Below, in pieces: positions 1 to 14,000 of a stretch of 64,000 nt of DNA (positions are counted from its first letter, which is position 1; each line of letters starts with the position of its first letter). The notes beneath the pieces were generated by a model. That model saw only the letters and a program-made list of their open reading frames with translations. It did not search any database and was not told where the DNA came from. Made by a program: the position numbers and the translations under genes. The stretch comes from Sympetrum striolatum (lineage: Eukaryota; Arthropoda; Insecta; Odonata; Libellulidae): NCBI GenBank assembly GCA_947579665.1, contig OX388348.1:6448001-6512000 (forward strand), in the 5' to 3' direction.

Positions 1-3000
1 AAAAACTAATTTGAGATATGACTCTTCAGTTGTTCCTTTCCTGCACTACATATATATATATCAGCATGTTTGTCGTCTAAATACGAAATTCTCAATTTTC
101 TGTAGAAACACGATGCTATCGAAGGAAAAGAATTTGTGATTTTTTTGTCGAATGTATTTTTCAAAGCCGTATTTTAGGTTTTAGGAAATGAGCATCGCCG
201 TAAAGTAAGAAACACTCTTATGAAATCCCTTTGCAAGGAAAATGACGTAAACGAAAGTAGATTTTCTGTGTCTACTTACTTTTGTCTCTGTTAAATTGAA
301 AAAGTGACAAACTGATTTTTGTATTTCAAATGACCCATTAGTTATATTAAATTAGAGCGGCTTTTATCAGTATAATTTAGTTGGAACAACTACACTACGT
401 TCCGAGTTTTCTATTATAATTATTAAATATCGCAAATGATGGCTTATGAGGAATAAAATATTTTCTGTTAATCTTGTGCCGCTTAAGTAGATCAAGGCGT
501 CTTTTCGGAGAGTTCCACGACTGGGTGAATAAAATTAAGATTCACAGTTTGTATCGATGATTATATAACTATACTACTATATATTTATTATTTATATTAC
601 ACTATTTTAACTATTGCAGTAACTAAAAACTTATGGACACTATATTTATAATGATATCATGTTAAATTTTGGAATAATCGAGTTCACAATTATATTACTG
701 AAATCACTCTCATGTCTTCAGCAATTTCAATCTCTCCTTCTCATCAATTCGGTGGACAATTTTAAATCGAAAATAAATCGAGCCTTCACAGGCTATGCCA
801 TTTTCATGGAGGACTGCATTTAAGAATAAAAGATGTTCAAACTTCCCACATTTCTTGCGTGAATTATCATGATAGAGTACGTTTTTAAAATACTAATCCA
901 GATCATTGGTTTACAATTAAAAATTAGTACAAAATATGCCGTGGAATTTTGGAAAACGTACTTAACCGCATAGTATCGCCGTAATATTAATTTTTTCTTG
1001 CGCTATTTTGATCATCTTCAGGTATTTACATTACATAATAATCGATATAAATTATTCATTAATGGTATTTTGTCAATGGAACTGTAATATTTAGTTATGA
1101 GCTCCAAGTCCATACTCTTCATTCAAATTCGATTGAATTCACGCACTTGCAAGTAAACATTTCATACGCAAGTTATTACAACCATTAAGGTTTTCAGCTC
1201 CTGTAAGGCAGGCTAAACGTATACGAATCCTTCATTCGTTTTTCGTTCGATTCCGTATGTTTTCAGAATGCGTTTATTTAAAGGGAGATTACCTCCTGTA
1301 AAACTAAGCTCGTTTTCCCTACATTTAGATCTGCGCTCTTACTCGCGAACTTTGACTTTTCAGTCTGATGCATAAGTGAGCAGCTGCTCACAAAAGAGGA
1401 ATAAGAGGCAGAAAATAATTCGAAGGCCGTTTGTTTCGCAAATTCCTCCATTGAGACTCGCGCAATGCAGTACAGTGCGCTAATGGCCGCTTTTAGACTG
1501 ATCGCTCATACGAATCCAGATGTCTCCACTCCATTACCTTAACTACATTAGCATAAATGAGCTATTTTTAAAAGCGTCATTTCGATACCCGATCATAGGC
1601 AAATGGAACTGAGGAGAACGTTACAACAAATTATGAAACTTGAGTCGAAAATGTTTGATGTTGAAATGTCAATCACAGAACGGGTGCCCCTGCGATAATG
1701 GAACGCTTTGTAGGCCTCGTTTGTTTATTTTAATTTCCGTCCCTCCGTTCCATTTCGTATGGAATCGAATCTGGGTGATAAATGCTGATATTTACTGATA
1801 CAAAGATTTTAGTATAGTACAGGAAATAGCATGAAAGCCAATGAGATGAATGCATTAAGTATAGCCTTTCCAAATTGATTTGATCGATGCGGTGATTTTT
1901 TATTGGTCTGGGCACTAATTTTTACTACGCCGTGTCATCTCTGCCGTTAACTTACTCGTCGAACTCACTGGGACCGATAATAAATATTTCACCAAATGAC
2001 TTCTTCTTTCTGATGGCGAAACGTCGAATCGACCATCAAAGCTGTGTGACCGAAGTCATTGCAAAGACAGCGGAAGAAAGTCCAAATAATTCCATAGGAG
2101 CGGTATCTAAGGACGGCGATTCCTCTGGGCTGGCGGCTGGCTGCTTGCTTAGTACTTATTTTACTGTCGCCCATCAGATTTTCCTTATAATCCAATTTTC
2201 TTCGAGATTTTAAAGCCTTCATATACAGTCCCCAAACTACTTTTTCATGTCAATTATTCATTCATTATAAATTCTGAAATGATATATCTCTAATGATATC
2301 TCTGCTACAGATTGATTCTGACCAAATACACTGCTAATAGAGAACAGTTTAAATCTCTATAGTTCACAATGAGATGAAAAGTACATATACATCGCGAACG
2401 CTTGATTGCATTATAATGGGAATGTTTATCACCACCATCAATTTTCTCCTTATTCCCTCTAATTGAAATTCATTACCTTTTTCAGTGCCTATTAAATTTT
2501 AAGGACTACAATTTTTTTGATATTTGTCTCCTCTAATTTGAAGAATAAATTTATGGAAGAAATTAAATTTACTTTTGTAAAAATCGGAAAGTATTCACTG
2601 AGATAGTGTCTTGCACACGACAGTTTTATTTTATTACTAATGCGCTCAAGGGATATTGAAAAGGAAATATTCTACGTTTAGCGTGGAAAATTGACACATA
2701 CTGATGGGTTTTAATTATTTGGTTATAAGGTTTTGTTTCGCATGTAACGCCGTATGATTTAGCTATTGATTGACTACCGGCAATGATCTACAGAAAGACG
2801 ATAAAACCTTCAGTTTACCTAAATAAAAGGTAATGAAACTATCTAGATTCTCTTCACGACCATATTGATTCAGCCTCATATTGTCTTTCTAGTTGGATCT
2901 CCTGTCGACCCCGATATTATTGTTATATTTATAGTCTCCCTTGTGACAATGATTTTCACACTTGAATAGCCAGGACTTAATAGGCTTTCTCTTGCATTGC

Positions 3001-4100
3001 GCAGCGGGAGGCATTGCTTCATGCCGTGATATGACCTATTCATGAATCCAGAAGAACAATCTACTGGTCGATTCCGGTCTATTGTTATTCGAGGCTATCT
3101 CGTCACAATATTCACTGTATTTATGACTGTAACTAGATTCCGTAACACTAATATTCTAATCATGAAATAATTGAACATAGGAGTTTTAAATTTTACTAAG
3201 CCTTTTAATTCCTTGTGAAGGAATTCGTTATGTATCATTAAAGATCAATTTTCTCTTACGTGTTAATTAGTCGTACCTATCAAACAGTAATTTAAAATGG
3301 ATATTGAATTCTTTTGTTCGTGATTTTGAGACCCCAAGCGTATCATACTGCAATTTTAAATGACAAACCTCGAAACTGGAGCGCTAAGAATCCATTGAAA
3401 AAATGCCTTTGTAATGAACGAATGGTAGGGCGTGTTTGGGTCGTAATAGAAATACTCCTGACAAACTGAATTTAAATAAATTAAATAAATATTCTGATAG
3501 TTAAGATCTGTTCTTTCATTTAATTCTTGATACGCTTATTAAAGTGTGCCTCCCCGGTATATTACCGAGAAATGAATTCTACCAGTTAATGATGAAAATA
3601 ATGAAAATCACATTCAGTTGGAATACGTGCCAACGTATACGACAAACATTTGCTTATTGCAAACTGTAAAAAAATTTTAAGTGTTAACCAAATTGCTCAA
3701 AATTTGATATTTAATCGGATTGTGAATGAAACTCTCGAAACGGGTTTTGATGCAAAATATATTTTATTATATTTTGAAATTATAGAATGGACGAGTGCCA
3801 TAATAGTTCGTTTCATATTGCTCGGTGAAAAATTCTATTAATAAATGTTTTAACTGTTTGAACTGTTAAATTTTGATATAAATATGTAGAGGTGCTAATT
3901 ATTTTGCTTCATGATGCAATAAGTTCTTCTCCACTTTTAATATACCTGGTTTTTTTCTCATTACCTTATGTTAAAATTTGCTTCAGTTATTTTTCTGTTT
4001 GCATTAAAGCAAAATTTCAAAGAACTAACGGTACAAAAAGAATAAGGATTAGCTATTTGGTGTATCACCACGGTTACCTTTTTATAAATTAATCTATTAT
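1..4100. other. AT-rich non-coding DNA
   Basis: All open frames here are short, start at arbitrary codons and show no recognisable motif. Both strands carry overlapping frames of similar length, as expected by chance in AT-rich DNA. I see no RNA gene, transposon end or clear repeat array. It is most likely intergenic or intronic host sequence. Confidence 0.6.
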
Positions 4101-4104
4101 TATT

Positions 4105-4840
4105 ATAATTTTAGACGATTGTATTATGTATAGGAAAAGGAAAACGAGAACGATTGCATGGGACTTCAAGAGAATTTAACTGCCTTAAATGTCTTGGTTT
4201 CTTCTAATAAATTTGAAATTAATACGAATAAATGTAAAGTCATCAGTTTTAATAGAGGTAGATATCTACACGCACACCATCTGGGGAGGGAGAATTCTGG
4301 CTAGTGAGTATACGGTGAAATGTTTAGTTTTAACATTCAATAGGGACTTGAAATGGAACGAAAACATAGAGCGAATAATTTTGAAAGCCAACAAAGTATT
4401 AAACTTCCTAGTGCGTACTCTTAATAAATCAAATAAGAATGTTAAAGAGGCTGCGTACAAATCATTTGCTAGGCCAATATTGGAATACGGGGAATGCCTA
4501 TGGGACCCGCATGAGGTAGGTTTAAAGCGAAAAATAGAAAAGGTACAGAGAAAGGCAGCAAGATTCGTCTAAGCAGATATGCAAGGCTTGATAGCGTTAC
4601 TCAAATGCTAAAAGAATTAGGTTGGGAAAGTATAGAGGAGCGGAGAACAAGCAAGGTATATTTTTAAAGTATGCAAAGGAGTTAAATCGTTAGCGGAATC
4701 ATCAAAAAAGTCACAATGGCAATATTTCATGGCAGAAAAGACCATTGTTGATTTCGAGCTCATGCGTAATTCCTTAGAAGACATGGATAATGAATGCCCA
4801 GACAGGGATTTAAACATTATTATTTAGGATATTCAAACAT
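4105..4840 (+). pseudogene. LINE (CR1/Jockey-like) reverse transcriptase remnant
   Basis: The 3' part of a non-LTR retrotransposon reverse transcriptase. Reading starts near 4110 with a DDC-xx-YR segment, the remains of the FADDC catalytic box. It continues as LQENLTAL and then NKCKVISFNR (thumb-side NxxKC motif). From about 4330 it gives FNRDLKWNENI, KANKVLNFL, YKSFARPILEYGECLWDP and KVQRKAARF, all hallmarks of CR1/L2/Jockey-type RT C-termini. A frame change at about 4570 moves the continuation (SRYARLDSVTQMLKELGW) to another frame, and a stop follows near 4665. The endonuclease domain, the 5' half and any 3' tail are missing or unrecognisable. This is a dead, 5'-truncated copy. The superfamily label is family knowledge; the clade could be CR1, L2 or Jockey. 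Confidence 0.8.
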
Positions 4841-7240
4841 TAGCAATTACACTATCCTGTAAAAAATCTTTCGGAAAAATATACTAATATTTTAAAAATT
4901 CGAATTTTGTTGAAGAGTCTATAGCAAACAATTTTTATTCATATCAACGTAATTGTTTACTGTCTTTTCAGTAAAATAAATGAGTTTTATAGTTGTGGTT
5001 TACTGAATATTGATTTCTCTCGATCAATTCAACTGGTTGAGTATAAACATCCTGGTAAGTTGCGGGTGTTTTTAATATATTCTTCTGAATTAAGAATTAA
5101 ATCTAATCTATTTGCGTTGATGCATATTTAGCGATTTACGGAAATGGAGTTAACGAAGAACGTAAAGATTCCTCAGATTCGGTGTTTGCAATCTTTGAAT
5201 AGTAGAACGGCGAGTTGTAAAGTTATAGCAAATCTCCAACATCGTACAATAGACCAAAAAGGTAAAGCAATTTTATTTTGTTATGTGCAGGATGCAAAAA
5301 GTGATTCATTCGTTGTTTTTAAGAACTTGCTCTCCAAATTCATTTACTATCCATCTGTTATTGGTGTTTAATCTTTAATTATATTTTGGCATTGCAATTA
5401 ATTTTGTGTTATTTGTGCTCCGTGTTTATGTTTCTCGTATTAAGATCGAGATACAAGTCAGCTCCATTATACATTTACCTTCCGCAAAGTATATTCATCG
5501 GTGGTTATTAGAGTGATATATAATTTATTTTTGTATGTATATTTAATATTTGATTACTTTGTCTTCCTGTACTTGGCTGAAAATGTCTCTTTAAACATAA
5601 TATCGATTATCTTGATTTGAAGATATTTTTTATTCCACGTATATGAGATTGAATATCGAGTTGATACAGCTTTGTAGACTTAATTGTAACTTAAGTTTCT
5701 TCGTATATTGGATTGGAAACTCTGGTATTTGCTATCTGCCAACAATTACGAAGCATGTGTTACGATTAAGGTTGTTAAACTGGTATTTATGAAATTAAAT
5801 ATCCCCGTTGAGAATCAACGTGCACTTCTGCTAGATATAATAATAAACAAATCCTCATATACTATTTACTATATTTTTGGATCCTTGTAATTCATAATCT
5901 TTTAAGGCAATTACTTATTTCGTGTTTGAGTATCGATACAATGTTTCTCCAGAGAAAAGTTTAGTTATCTTGACTTTTCTCGCTCCAGGAGTATTATGCT
6001 CATTAAGAGAGATTACTGCGTAGACCACTGGTGTCTTTTCTCGAAGAGGAATTGGAAGCAAAGCATGCGATCTGTATGTGCATTAATTAAAGGTTACTTT
6101 TTATTCCTCGAGAGAGATCCTTAAATCTGCTGAAGCTCTGTCCTACATTTTGCAGAGAAAAATTCTACCGCCAAATCCATTTCCATCATTCTTTGCATTT
6201 TTGTGAGATAAAGTGAATGAAAAATTCAACTGGAGATATAGTTTCATTCTTTGCAGAGTTATCAGCCTTAAGGCAGACGAAAATTCACTATAGCAACCGA
6301 TATTATGGAGTGAGGCAACTGGGAATGATGAGGATCAAGGCAGTTTGAACCTGCTTTCCTCACTGAGACAAAGCGTTATGAGATGGAAAAATACAAAAAA
6401 ATGCTCCAAAACCCTATAAAAAAGACGTTTAATGTCATTCAAAGGGGAGTGATTAGGGTGACCAACATTATTTACCCGTTTATTGTTCATCAAGTCTGAG
6501 ATCAAAGCGAATGAAATATTGCTTTTCCTCTATCATCGACTAAAAGATATGTCGTTTACTATACTCCTCTATATATGGTGATAAAAACATAAATACCCAA
6601 TTCATGTCTTAATTGACAGTCATTTTTGTGGTAAAGTGAGAATGACAAGATTATTTCATAACTAACAAGCAAAAAATATATCCGTTACTTGTTCTTAAAA
6701 CTGTTAGCTTATTGGAGGGATTTTCTCCTTCCATTCCTGCTAAATCATGCGTTATATTGTGTATTGCTCAATCGAGTCAGTATTACTTTGCATTGCGAAA
6801 GGTTTTTATTTTACATCCTAAACATCAACAAGAAAACAACGATCCATGGATGAGAATTAAAAGTTTAGACACTATTTAATATTCACTCCAATCATTCGTC
6901 TTTTTTTGTGGGTCGTTGATGTGCAATGTGTTAGTGTGTTATAGAAATTTCAACAGTGATTACGGCATAAATTCCACGGAGGAAGGCGTTGCTTCGTAGA
7001 ACTCCATCGCGGTGGAGTAAATGAAGAATGTACTATTTTCCACAGTTTATAAACACAGCATTTAGTGCATTCTTTATTTATTCCCTTAAAATTACGGCTT
7101 ACAAAGATTTAATTCGAGAGACAAATCCATGTGCTGGCTGCAGTAGCACTGTTATTAAGTTGAGACCCAATATAAATCATTTGCTGATTTCAAATAGTTG
7201 TTAGATTTTAAGAAGTAAATCAGATCAATCAGATCAGATC
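4841..7240. other. AT-rich non-coding DNA
   Basis: I see no recognisable coding, RNA or mobile-element signal. The frames are short and compositionally random. Confidence 0.5.
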
Positions 7241-7248
7241 AAAGTAAA

Positions 7249-7445
7249 TCGCCGGCTTTGGTGGCTGAGTGGATATCATGCCATCTAAGCTATCACTCCA
7301 GCCCCAATGTCCCGGGTTCGAATCCCGGCTGAGTCGGATTTTCCGTTCAGGGAATGGTTGTGTGTGTTCGTAAGTTACTGTTGCGCTCCTCCAGACAAGT
7401 TCATCAGAGCTTAGGAGGACTTCACCGATAAGAGGCAACGGCAGC
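7249..7445 (+). mobile_element. tRNA-derived SINE copy 1
   Basis: Begins GCCGGCTTTGGTGG. It has a Pol III A box (TGGCTGAGTGG, about 7259-7269) and a B box (GGTTCGAATCCC, about 7315-7326), then a non-tRNA body containing a GGGAATGGTTGTGTG segment. The same head and body recur in reverse orientation at 21470-21712 and 27684-27798, which makes this a dispersed family. The tRNA-like head resembles the class II (Ser/Leu) tRNA pattern. There is no clear target duplication. A short run of GATCA repeats precedes the element. Confidence 0.75.
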
Positions 7446-10400
7446 TTTTTAAATAAAAAGATGAACTCCGTATCTGCAGAGATTGTTTAATACCTCACCG
7501 AAGTCTAACTGCTGCTCTTTCATTCAGTTTTCTTCCTATTTGCATAGCTACTGAAACGGGGAAAGAAGAAGTAATCGCTTGATGAATTATACTGTAAAAA
7601 CCTGATACTATTTTTTAAAATCATTATTTAAAAATAACTCAAATACTTTTTTCGATAGTATCCCTTGCAGCAACGTATTAACACCAACCTAATACACACA
7701 ACGCCTAGACGAGAGATTATGCACTCCATTCGTTCATTCATCATCAGATACGACATTTATCTCTGATGATGGCTTCATAGATGCCGAAATAAGTATCAGA
7801 CACATCCTTCTGTGGTATTCTCTTTGTCCACTTCTTACGCTTTTCAAGAGTCTCATAATCCTCTTGTTCAGCCTTGTTAAGTCTGCCGAAAGACATGTGG
7901 GTTTATCATACTTGTCGCCGTAGTAATAGATCTGTTCTTCACTTACACTCTACCGACGTTTAAAGTTCAGGCAACTCAATTTCTAATGCGTTACCGAAAA
8001 TCATACTTGTGTGATATATAGGCTCTGTTTTACCTAAATAATTTCCATTATGATATTTTTCAGGTTTTAGTGTAGCTAGGTTTTGGAAGGTATTTCCAAT
8101 TCTTCATTTTAGGTGAGAAATTATGGTGATCCATTTATGAGTCCTTAATTGGAAGATTATTTTTGTAAGTGCAGTCACGGTGAACAGATAGAAGTGAAGT
8201 ATGTGGAAGTTCATTGCTGCACGATAGGCAGCTAATCTAATCGGGATAATTGGATGAAACAGTTTACAATAATAGGTTTCTACCCAGGTGGGCATCTATT
8301 ACAAGCTTTTCTCGAATCTTGTTGCAGACTTTAATTGGGTTGCTCCTCCTGTGATTAGGATAATTAGGAGATGTGTCAAGACGAGGGGAGGAACTTTCTT
8401 GTAATTTGAGCTCTCGAGGGTCGATCCGGAGAGTCTTAGAACTTTCCTTTCGAAGAGGCGAAGTTTCCGATAAGTGGGAGGCTGCGGTCAAAGGAGCCTT
8501 CAAAATTTTGCACTTAATCGCAGATCAACGTAAGACTATTCTTATGAGAAGTACGCTATACTTGCAAAATCTTGACTCGTGAATATTGCATTCTCAGCAA
8601 ACACGTAGTTGCAAAAATCCTAGAACGTGAATTGTAACAGAAACATGTTATTTTAATCAAATTAGAGGGAACAGCAATCTTAGATGGAGGTGCTCTGTGT
8701 CTTCTCGAGGACTGTGACTGGTCACTGGATCGGATGATGACAGTATTACCGATTGCTATTTATTAATAGAATTATTAAAATTGCTTGGATAGCTTAGGTC
8801 ACTTTGCCCATTGGTCCCACTTCGAACGGGGAACAGCTTTCAGCGAAGGCAAACGCGTTGTACACATGACACAGCTAATCTAACATTGCTATGATTTGAG
8901 CTCGAGAATGAATGTAAAAACTAATGCGAGAATGGTATTCAACTGTTGAACGAATGCGTTGGAGTAAATAAACTGAAATAGAAGGTCCTGAAGAAGAAAG
9001 GGTGCTTAGGATTGTTCTTTGAGTTTGAGCTGGGAAAATACGAAATTCATTTGATGTTATTCTTATCTTCATTTTATCAAAATCATCTATAAAACTTGAA
9101 GGATATACTGAATAAAAGCAGGTAATTTTGTACAAAATATGAATCAAATAAAATTCACAAAGTGGTAATGTTACGAAAAAATTACGCTATTAAAACTAAT
9201 ATGTATTTCATACTGTTCTTTGACATTCTAGAAATTAAAGTTCGAATGCATGAAACATCTCCTCGCCCTGGAACGTAAATGATTTCGATTATTCTAATAC
9301 GACTAAAACGAAACGTTAAGTATAATTCGGAATCGAGCCATCCAAAAATAATAATGTTAGCATTACCCTTTCTGTTTCAAGAGAGAGTTAGAGGCTTCCG
9401 GAAATATTAACGAATAAGCTTTTCCTTTTTATGGATGCTGTGGATTCTCTAATCAAAGACGTGCAGTTCTTACGATTGTAGAACTCCAAATCGTGTGCCT
9501 CCTGGAACTTTTAGATTCGAGATGTATAAGTGTCGCACTTAACATGTATCTCAGCGATAAATCAGAATCATCCGTGCCAGTAAATGTCTATCGAGGTGTA
9601 GACCACTGACAAAGACGGCTTTTAGAGATTAATAAACCTCTGATAAGAATTGATCTTGCAATTGCTTTTTATTTACCCACCTGCCAGACTTTTTAAACCT
9701 TCGATGCATCAGATATTCGAGAATAAACGGTATTATTTCTACAATTAAAACGTAAAGAAACAAAAACTGACTTAAAAATTTCATTTTTAATTTTAAATAT
9801 AATGATGTATTCTTATGAATATGTTTAATGCATGTACAATTATGCGTGGCGTATTTGTTTGTGGCGTGGATGTCCCGATAAGTGGCTGAAAACTCAGCAC
9901 ATTCGTGGAATAGCAATAAATCTCAACATAAGGAATTTCGCAATAATTCCACCTATAATTCGATCGACGGTGGACACTAATCGCGGATAATCGCTTAACT
10001 GTTATGACTCCATCCCCACGGTTTGTTTACTTCGCCTCTCGTAACGGAATTAACTCATTTATCTGAGTGCACCCGAATCAGTTATGCATATCGATTTGCT
10101 CTCACAACAGGTTTTCCGTTCCCAGTCATAAGTTTTTTCTTCTCTGCCCTGAATTCCCAGCAGTGGCTGCAAAATCTGCCCTTTTTAAGAGTAATATTTA
10201 AATAGATTATGCCATTTTTGCGCCATCTGGCGAAGATAAGATTGCCTATTGCAATCCAGTTTCCCGCAGCGGTGCATATACAAGCGAGCGAATCGCTAAA
10301 AAAGGCGGAGTGCATTTTTGACCTATTTTCAGCGCATCGTTACTTTGAGCATTAGGTGGCTTTGTAAATACGCTTCCGAATCGTGGGGAATACTTGAAAT

Positions 10401-10960
10401 TTAACTCGGGAATAATCATCAATCTGATCTGATCGATGGTATCCTTTAAATGTTTATTGTGATCGGTTGAAGTAGTTTTTGTAAAATTTCCAATAATTCA
10501 TATCATCACATTCTCCTGATTTGAAAGGTTTATTATTACAAAGTGATGATAAAGTAAACAAATCTTCGAGATTATTCTCAAAAAGGCTACTGCAGTGTAT
10601 GCATTTTCAAGATTTAAAGTTAACATAGCTCATACTAGTTTTACTATGATTTGAAAAGTGATTTCCTTGGAATTTGCTACTCCTTTTGGAGAAAAAGGAA
10701 TATTTCCTTAGGTTTGGTAGGCAAGTAAGTTTTTCAACTCGAATACTCGAACGAAATGAAAATTCTACTCATTTATCAACTTTAAATTTTTTTGGATTAT
10801 CATGTGATATGTTCAGCTCGTATTCTTTACCTCTTTCATTTTCGATTTCGTTGTTATTATTTCGATATAAATCATTGATTGTTATGTATGCAGCAATTCA
10901 CTGTGATTGGTAAATGATTTTCCTCTAGAAGAAAGTATTCTCGGGTTTCCAACCGGGCAG
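7446..10960. other. non-coding DNA
   Basis: No gene recognised. A slightly GC-richer patch lies around 10210-10320, but its frames resemble nothing I know. Confidence 0.5.
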
Positions 10961-10970
10961 CGCCTCTCCA

Positions 10971-11021
10971 TTCTGCCGACGTTTCGGCTACGCACACTGC
11001 CTAGCCGAAACGTCGACAGAA
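10971..11021. repeat. 20-bp-arm hairpin
   Basis: Arms 10971-10990 and 11002-11021 are inverted copies with one mismatch around an 11-nt loop. The core is GCCGACGTTTCGGC, itself palindromic-like. Similar 'CCGAAACGTCG' cores are familiar from animal retroelement tails, so this may be a transposon fragment. A structured RNA is the alternative. Confidence 0.6.
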
Positions 11022-11029
11022 TTTTCTCT

Positions 11030-14000
11030 CGTTCAGAATTTGTTCTGCTAAATATTCACGAATATTTTCCAGGAAAATAGAAGAGCTCAAATGCTGGATT
11101 CTACGTTATAACATTTGGAAATGTGGATTCTTAAGCCTTATTTTTATAGTATAGATGTTTTTGCACATTTAAAATTTATTGAAATGCATGTAGGAACTTA
11201 GTACAAAATTAATCATTTCTTTTTGTTAATCACTCTTTCCATCCTACTTTTAAAAGGTACAAAAAGAGGTGAATATTGTGAGCTATATTGTGCAACCATC
11301 TATCACTCACTGTGGACATCTTTCTTCAGACACACGGTTTAGTTATTAATGGCTAAGTAGTGACTGGAATTCTGTATTTTAACGGTTTAACAAATTAATT
11401 TTTGGGTCGGTCATGTTTCACGACACCCGAATTTTTAGGTTCCTTATCCTGGAATTGATTTAAAAAAGACCGTATTATGATTTATATGAGAAAAATAATA
11501 AAACGTCGTCCAAGTATATTGTTTTCACACATTAGTAAGAATTATCAAGAGATCAATTTATCGAGCTACTTAAACTACTTAACCCAAGATTGACAAGATA
11601 ATCTGGAACGAGTAGCGATGTTACAATAAATTTTCATCAATGATGGAGAATTCAATATTATGTTTCTTTATCAATTATATGATTTTATTTCTTCTTCGAA
11701 TTCTATTGAAACAAATACTATCTTAAGCAACGGGTAATATTTACAATGGAGCTAAATTATTTCAGTTAAATGGTCGATTTCGTTTTTGATATCCTATCAT
11801 TTTTAACGAGACAATATTCATATTGCTATAATCGCAAGTACCTCATTTAACTGAAGTTCGCATACGAGTTGTATTGGCACATTTTACGTCTTCATGTTCG
11901 AAGATTAAATTCATAGTAGGGATGGTACTTTTATTTTCACAAGAACAATATTATGACACTAATTTGATGCGAAATTTTTAAATAATTACATTAAGTTAGC
12001 GTATCTTTGGGTATTAAGAACTAATTAAATGAGATCTCTGGAAAATAAGATGGTAAGGAAGTATCTTCACAAATTTGTGCTTTCACAAACATCGATTTTG
12101 TACATTTGTGCTATAAAGGTGGATTTAGAAATTTACCAAGTATATAGTTTGTGGTAATGCATGATGCACCTGTTATAAAGTAACGCTATTATTAATTCAG
12201 TGACACTCTGCATTTAATAATTAACATGCAACACTGTTGTAAAATAATAGATTTTAAATAATAGCAAATCCCTCGCCATTAGTATTTAGTGGGAGTCCCT
12301 CGATACGCCTTCAGATGCTCGATTACGAAATTATCACAGACGATTCCCTTCCTTGATGCAGGTGTCAAAAGTATTTTATTGATGGCATAACATTGTTACT
12401 CGTTTTTGGTCAATCAGGTGTTATTTTAGATTAAATTGCACAGAAAGTAAGTGAATTCAATTTCAAGTCTTATATTTTGTAATAATCACCGGGTTTTTAT
12501 AGAATTCTTCCAGTTTGCTATTTTATCGCGCTGTCAATATGTTTGATGAAAATTTCATGTTTTTTATTGTTATATTATTTCCAAGAGTGAAAGAGAAAAT
12601 CATTTCTCGGTTTTATACCAATCTTTACCATTTAGTTGACCTAAAGATTTAAACTTGACCGCTTGAAAAATCTATTCACTAACCCTATCCCGAATCCATC
12701 AATCAGCCGAAAAGGGAAGAGTATATCTAGAGTAAATGGCCGAAAGTACATACAATCGATATACTCCAAGGCATTAATTACCATTTAGGTCAGTTCCCTT
12801 ACAGAGGCCAACTAAATTAGGTGATTAGTTTTGATGTCCGAGGCATGGCTCGAACCCCGGCTTCCCAAATGGACCGTCAGATAGCCGTTGCTATGTATAT
12901 TAAGGCTCCGTTGGTTAAACGTTTACTGCGCAAAACAACAAAAAGCTTTTGTTCGGCACGAGGTTAGTTGATGGGAATGACGGCAGAGGGCACTGGCGTT
13001 CGTACCAAACCATAATGGATTTGATGCTTGACCCAGGTCATATACGCTTTGCATTGAAATGTGGAGCGTAGAATATTTTTGCGCTCCATTTTGTAGCTTA
13101 AACTGACATTTAAATGAGCTATTAAGCGATACGAAAATTAAGACATAATTATGTATTCACGCGGTGGTTACTGCTTTGCCCAGCGCACAGATTGTTATTG
13201 ATGCATTAGCAAACAGATTTTCCTTTGTAACTTGAGTTTACTATGTGATTTGCTTGCTTTTGTTGCGAAATACTCCGATACGTTTTGGTTGTTTGTTTGT
13301 GAAGCAAAATATTCTCTTTGGTCGAAAATATATTTACAGAATTTTGAAAATCGCGCGAAATTAAAATTTCTACAAATTAGCTGTAATTAGTGGTCAACTG
13401 AAGGTCAGTGAAATGACTATGTAATTATCTTTTATCCTTCCCGTTAATATTTTTTTGGAATATTAGCTCCAGAGTTACATTGTGCGATTATGACACTATT
13501 GTATTGAGAAAAGATTCTCGTGGTTCATAATTAATCGTTAATGGGCATCCACGAATAGGAATTTGAAGGGAAAAGATGCGAGAAATGACTGTTGGAACCA
13601 AAATTATAATTTCTTTTACTGAAAAAAATATAATTTTGAATTTATGATAGAAAAATAATGTGGCCTTCAATGTCTAATTTATATTCGAATCCAAACACGC
13701 GTGAACATGCTTAGTATAATGTTTCATTAATCCTAATAGTTATGTTTATGTTCTGGAAATATTTATGCACTGAAAGCTTATAGGAAATTAGTCCATTTTT
13801 TCAGTAACATTATGTTGGAAAGTTACTGTCGCAATGTAAAGCTAAGACTTATTCACACATTTATTACCTTTGCAGACTAACTGAATTGTCGGTGGAAAGT
13901 GCTTAGGTCAGCCTCCTTGTAAGAAGTTCAATTCATATCATATTGATCTTTATTAGCTTCTAATCTGCCATTCTCACTATCGGCATAGTTCACATTAAAG

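Noticed and set aside
10220..10232. GCGCCATCTGGCG, a partial CTCF-like core
   Set aside because: Only the central bases fit and the flanking part of the motif does not. A single palindromic 13-mer is weak evidence.
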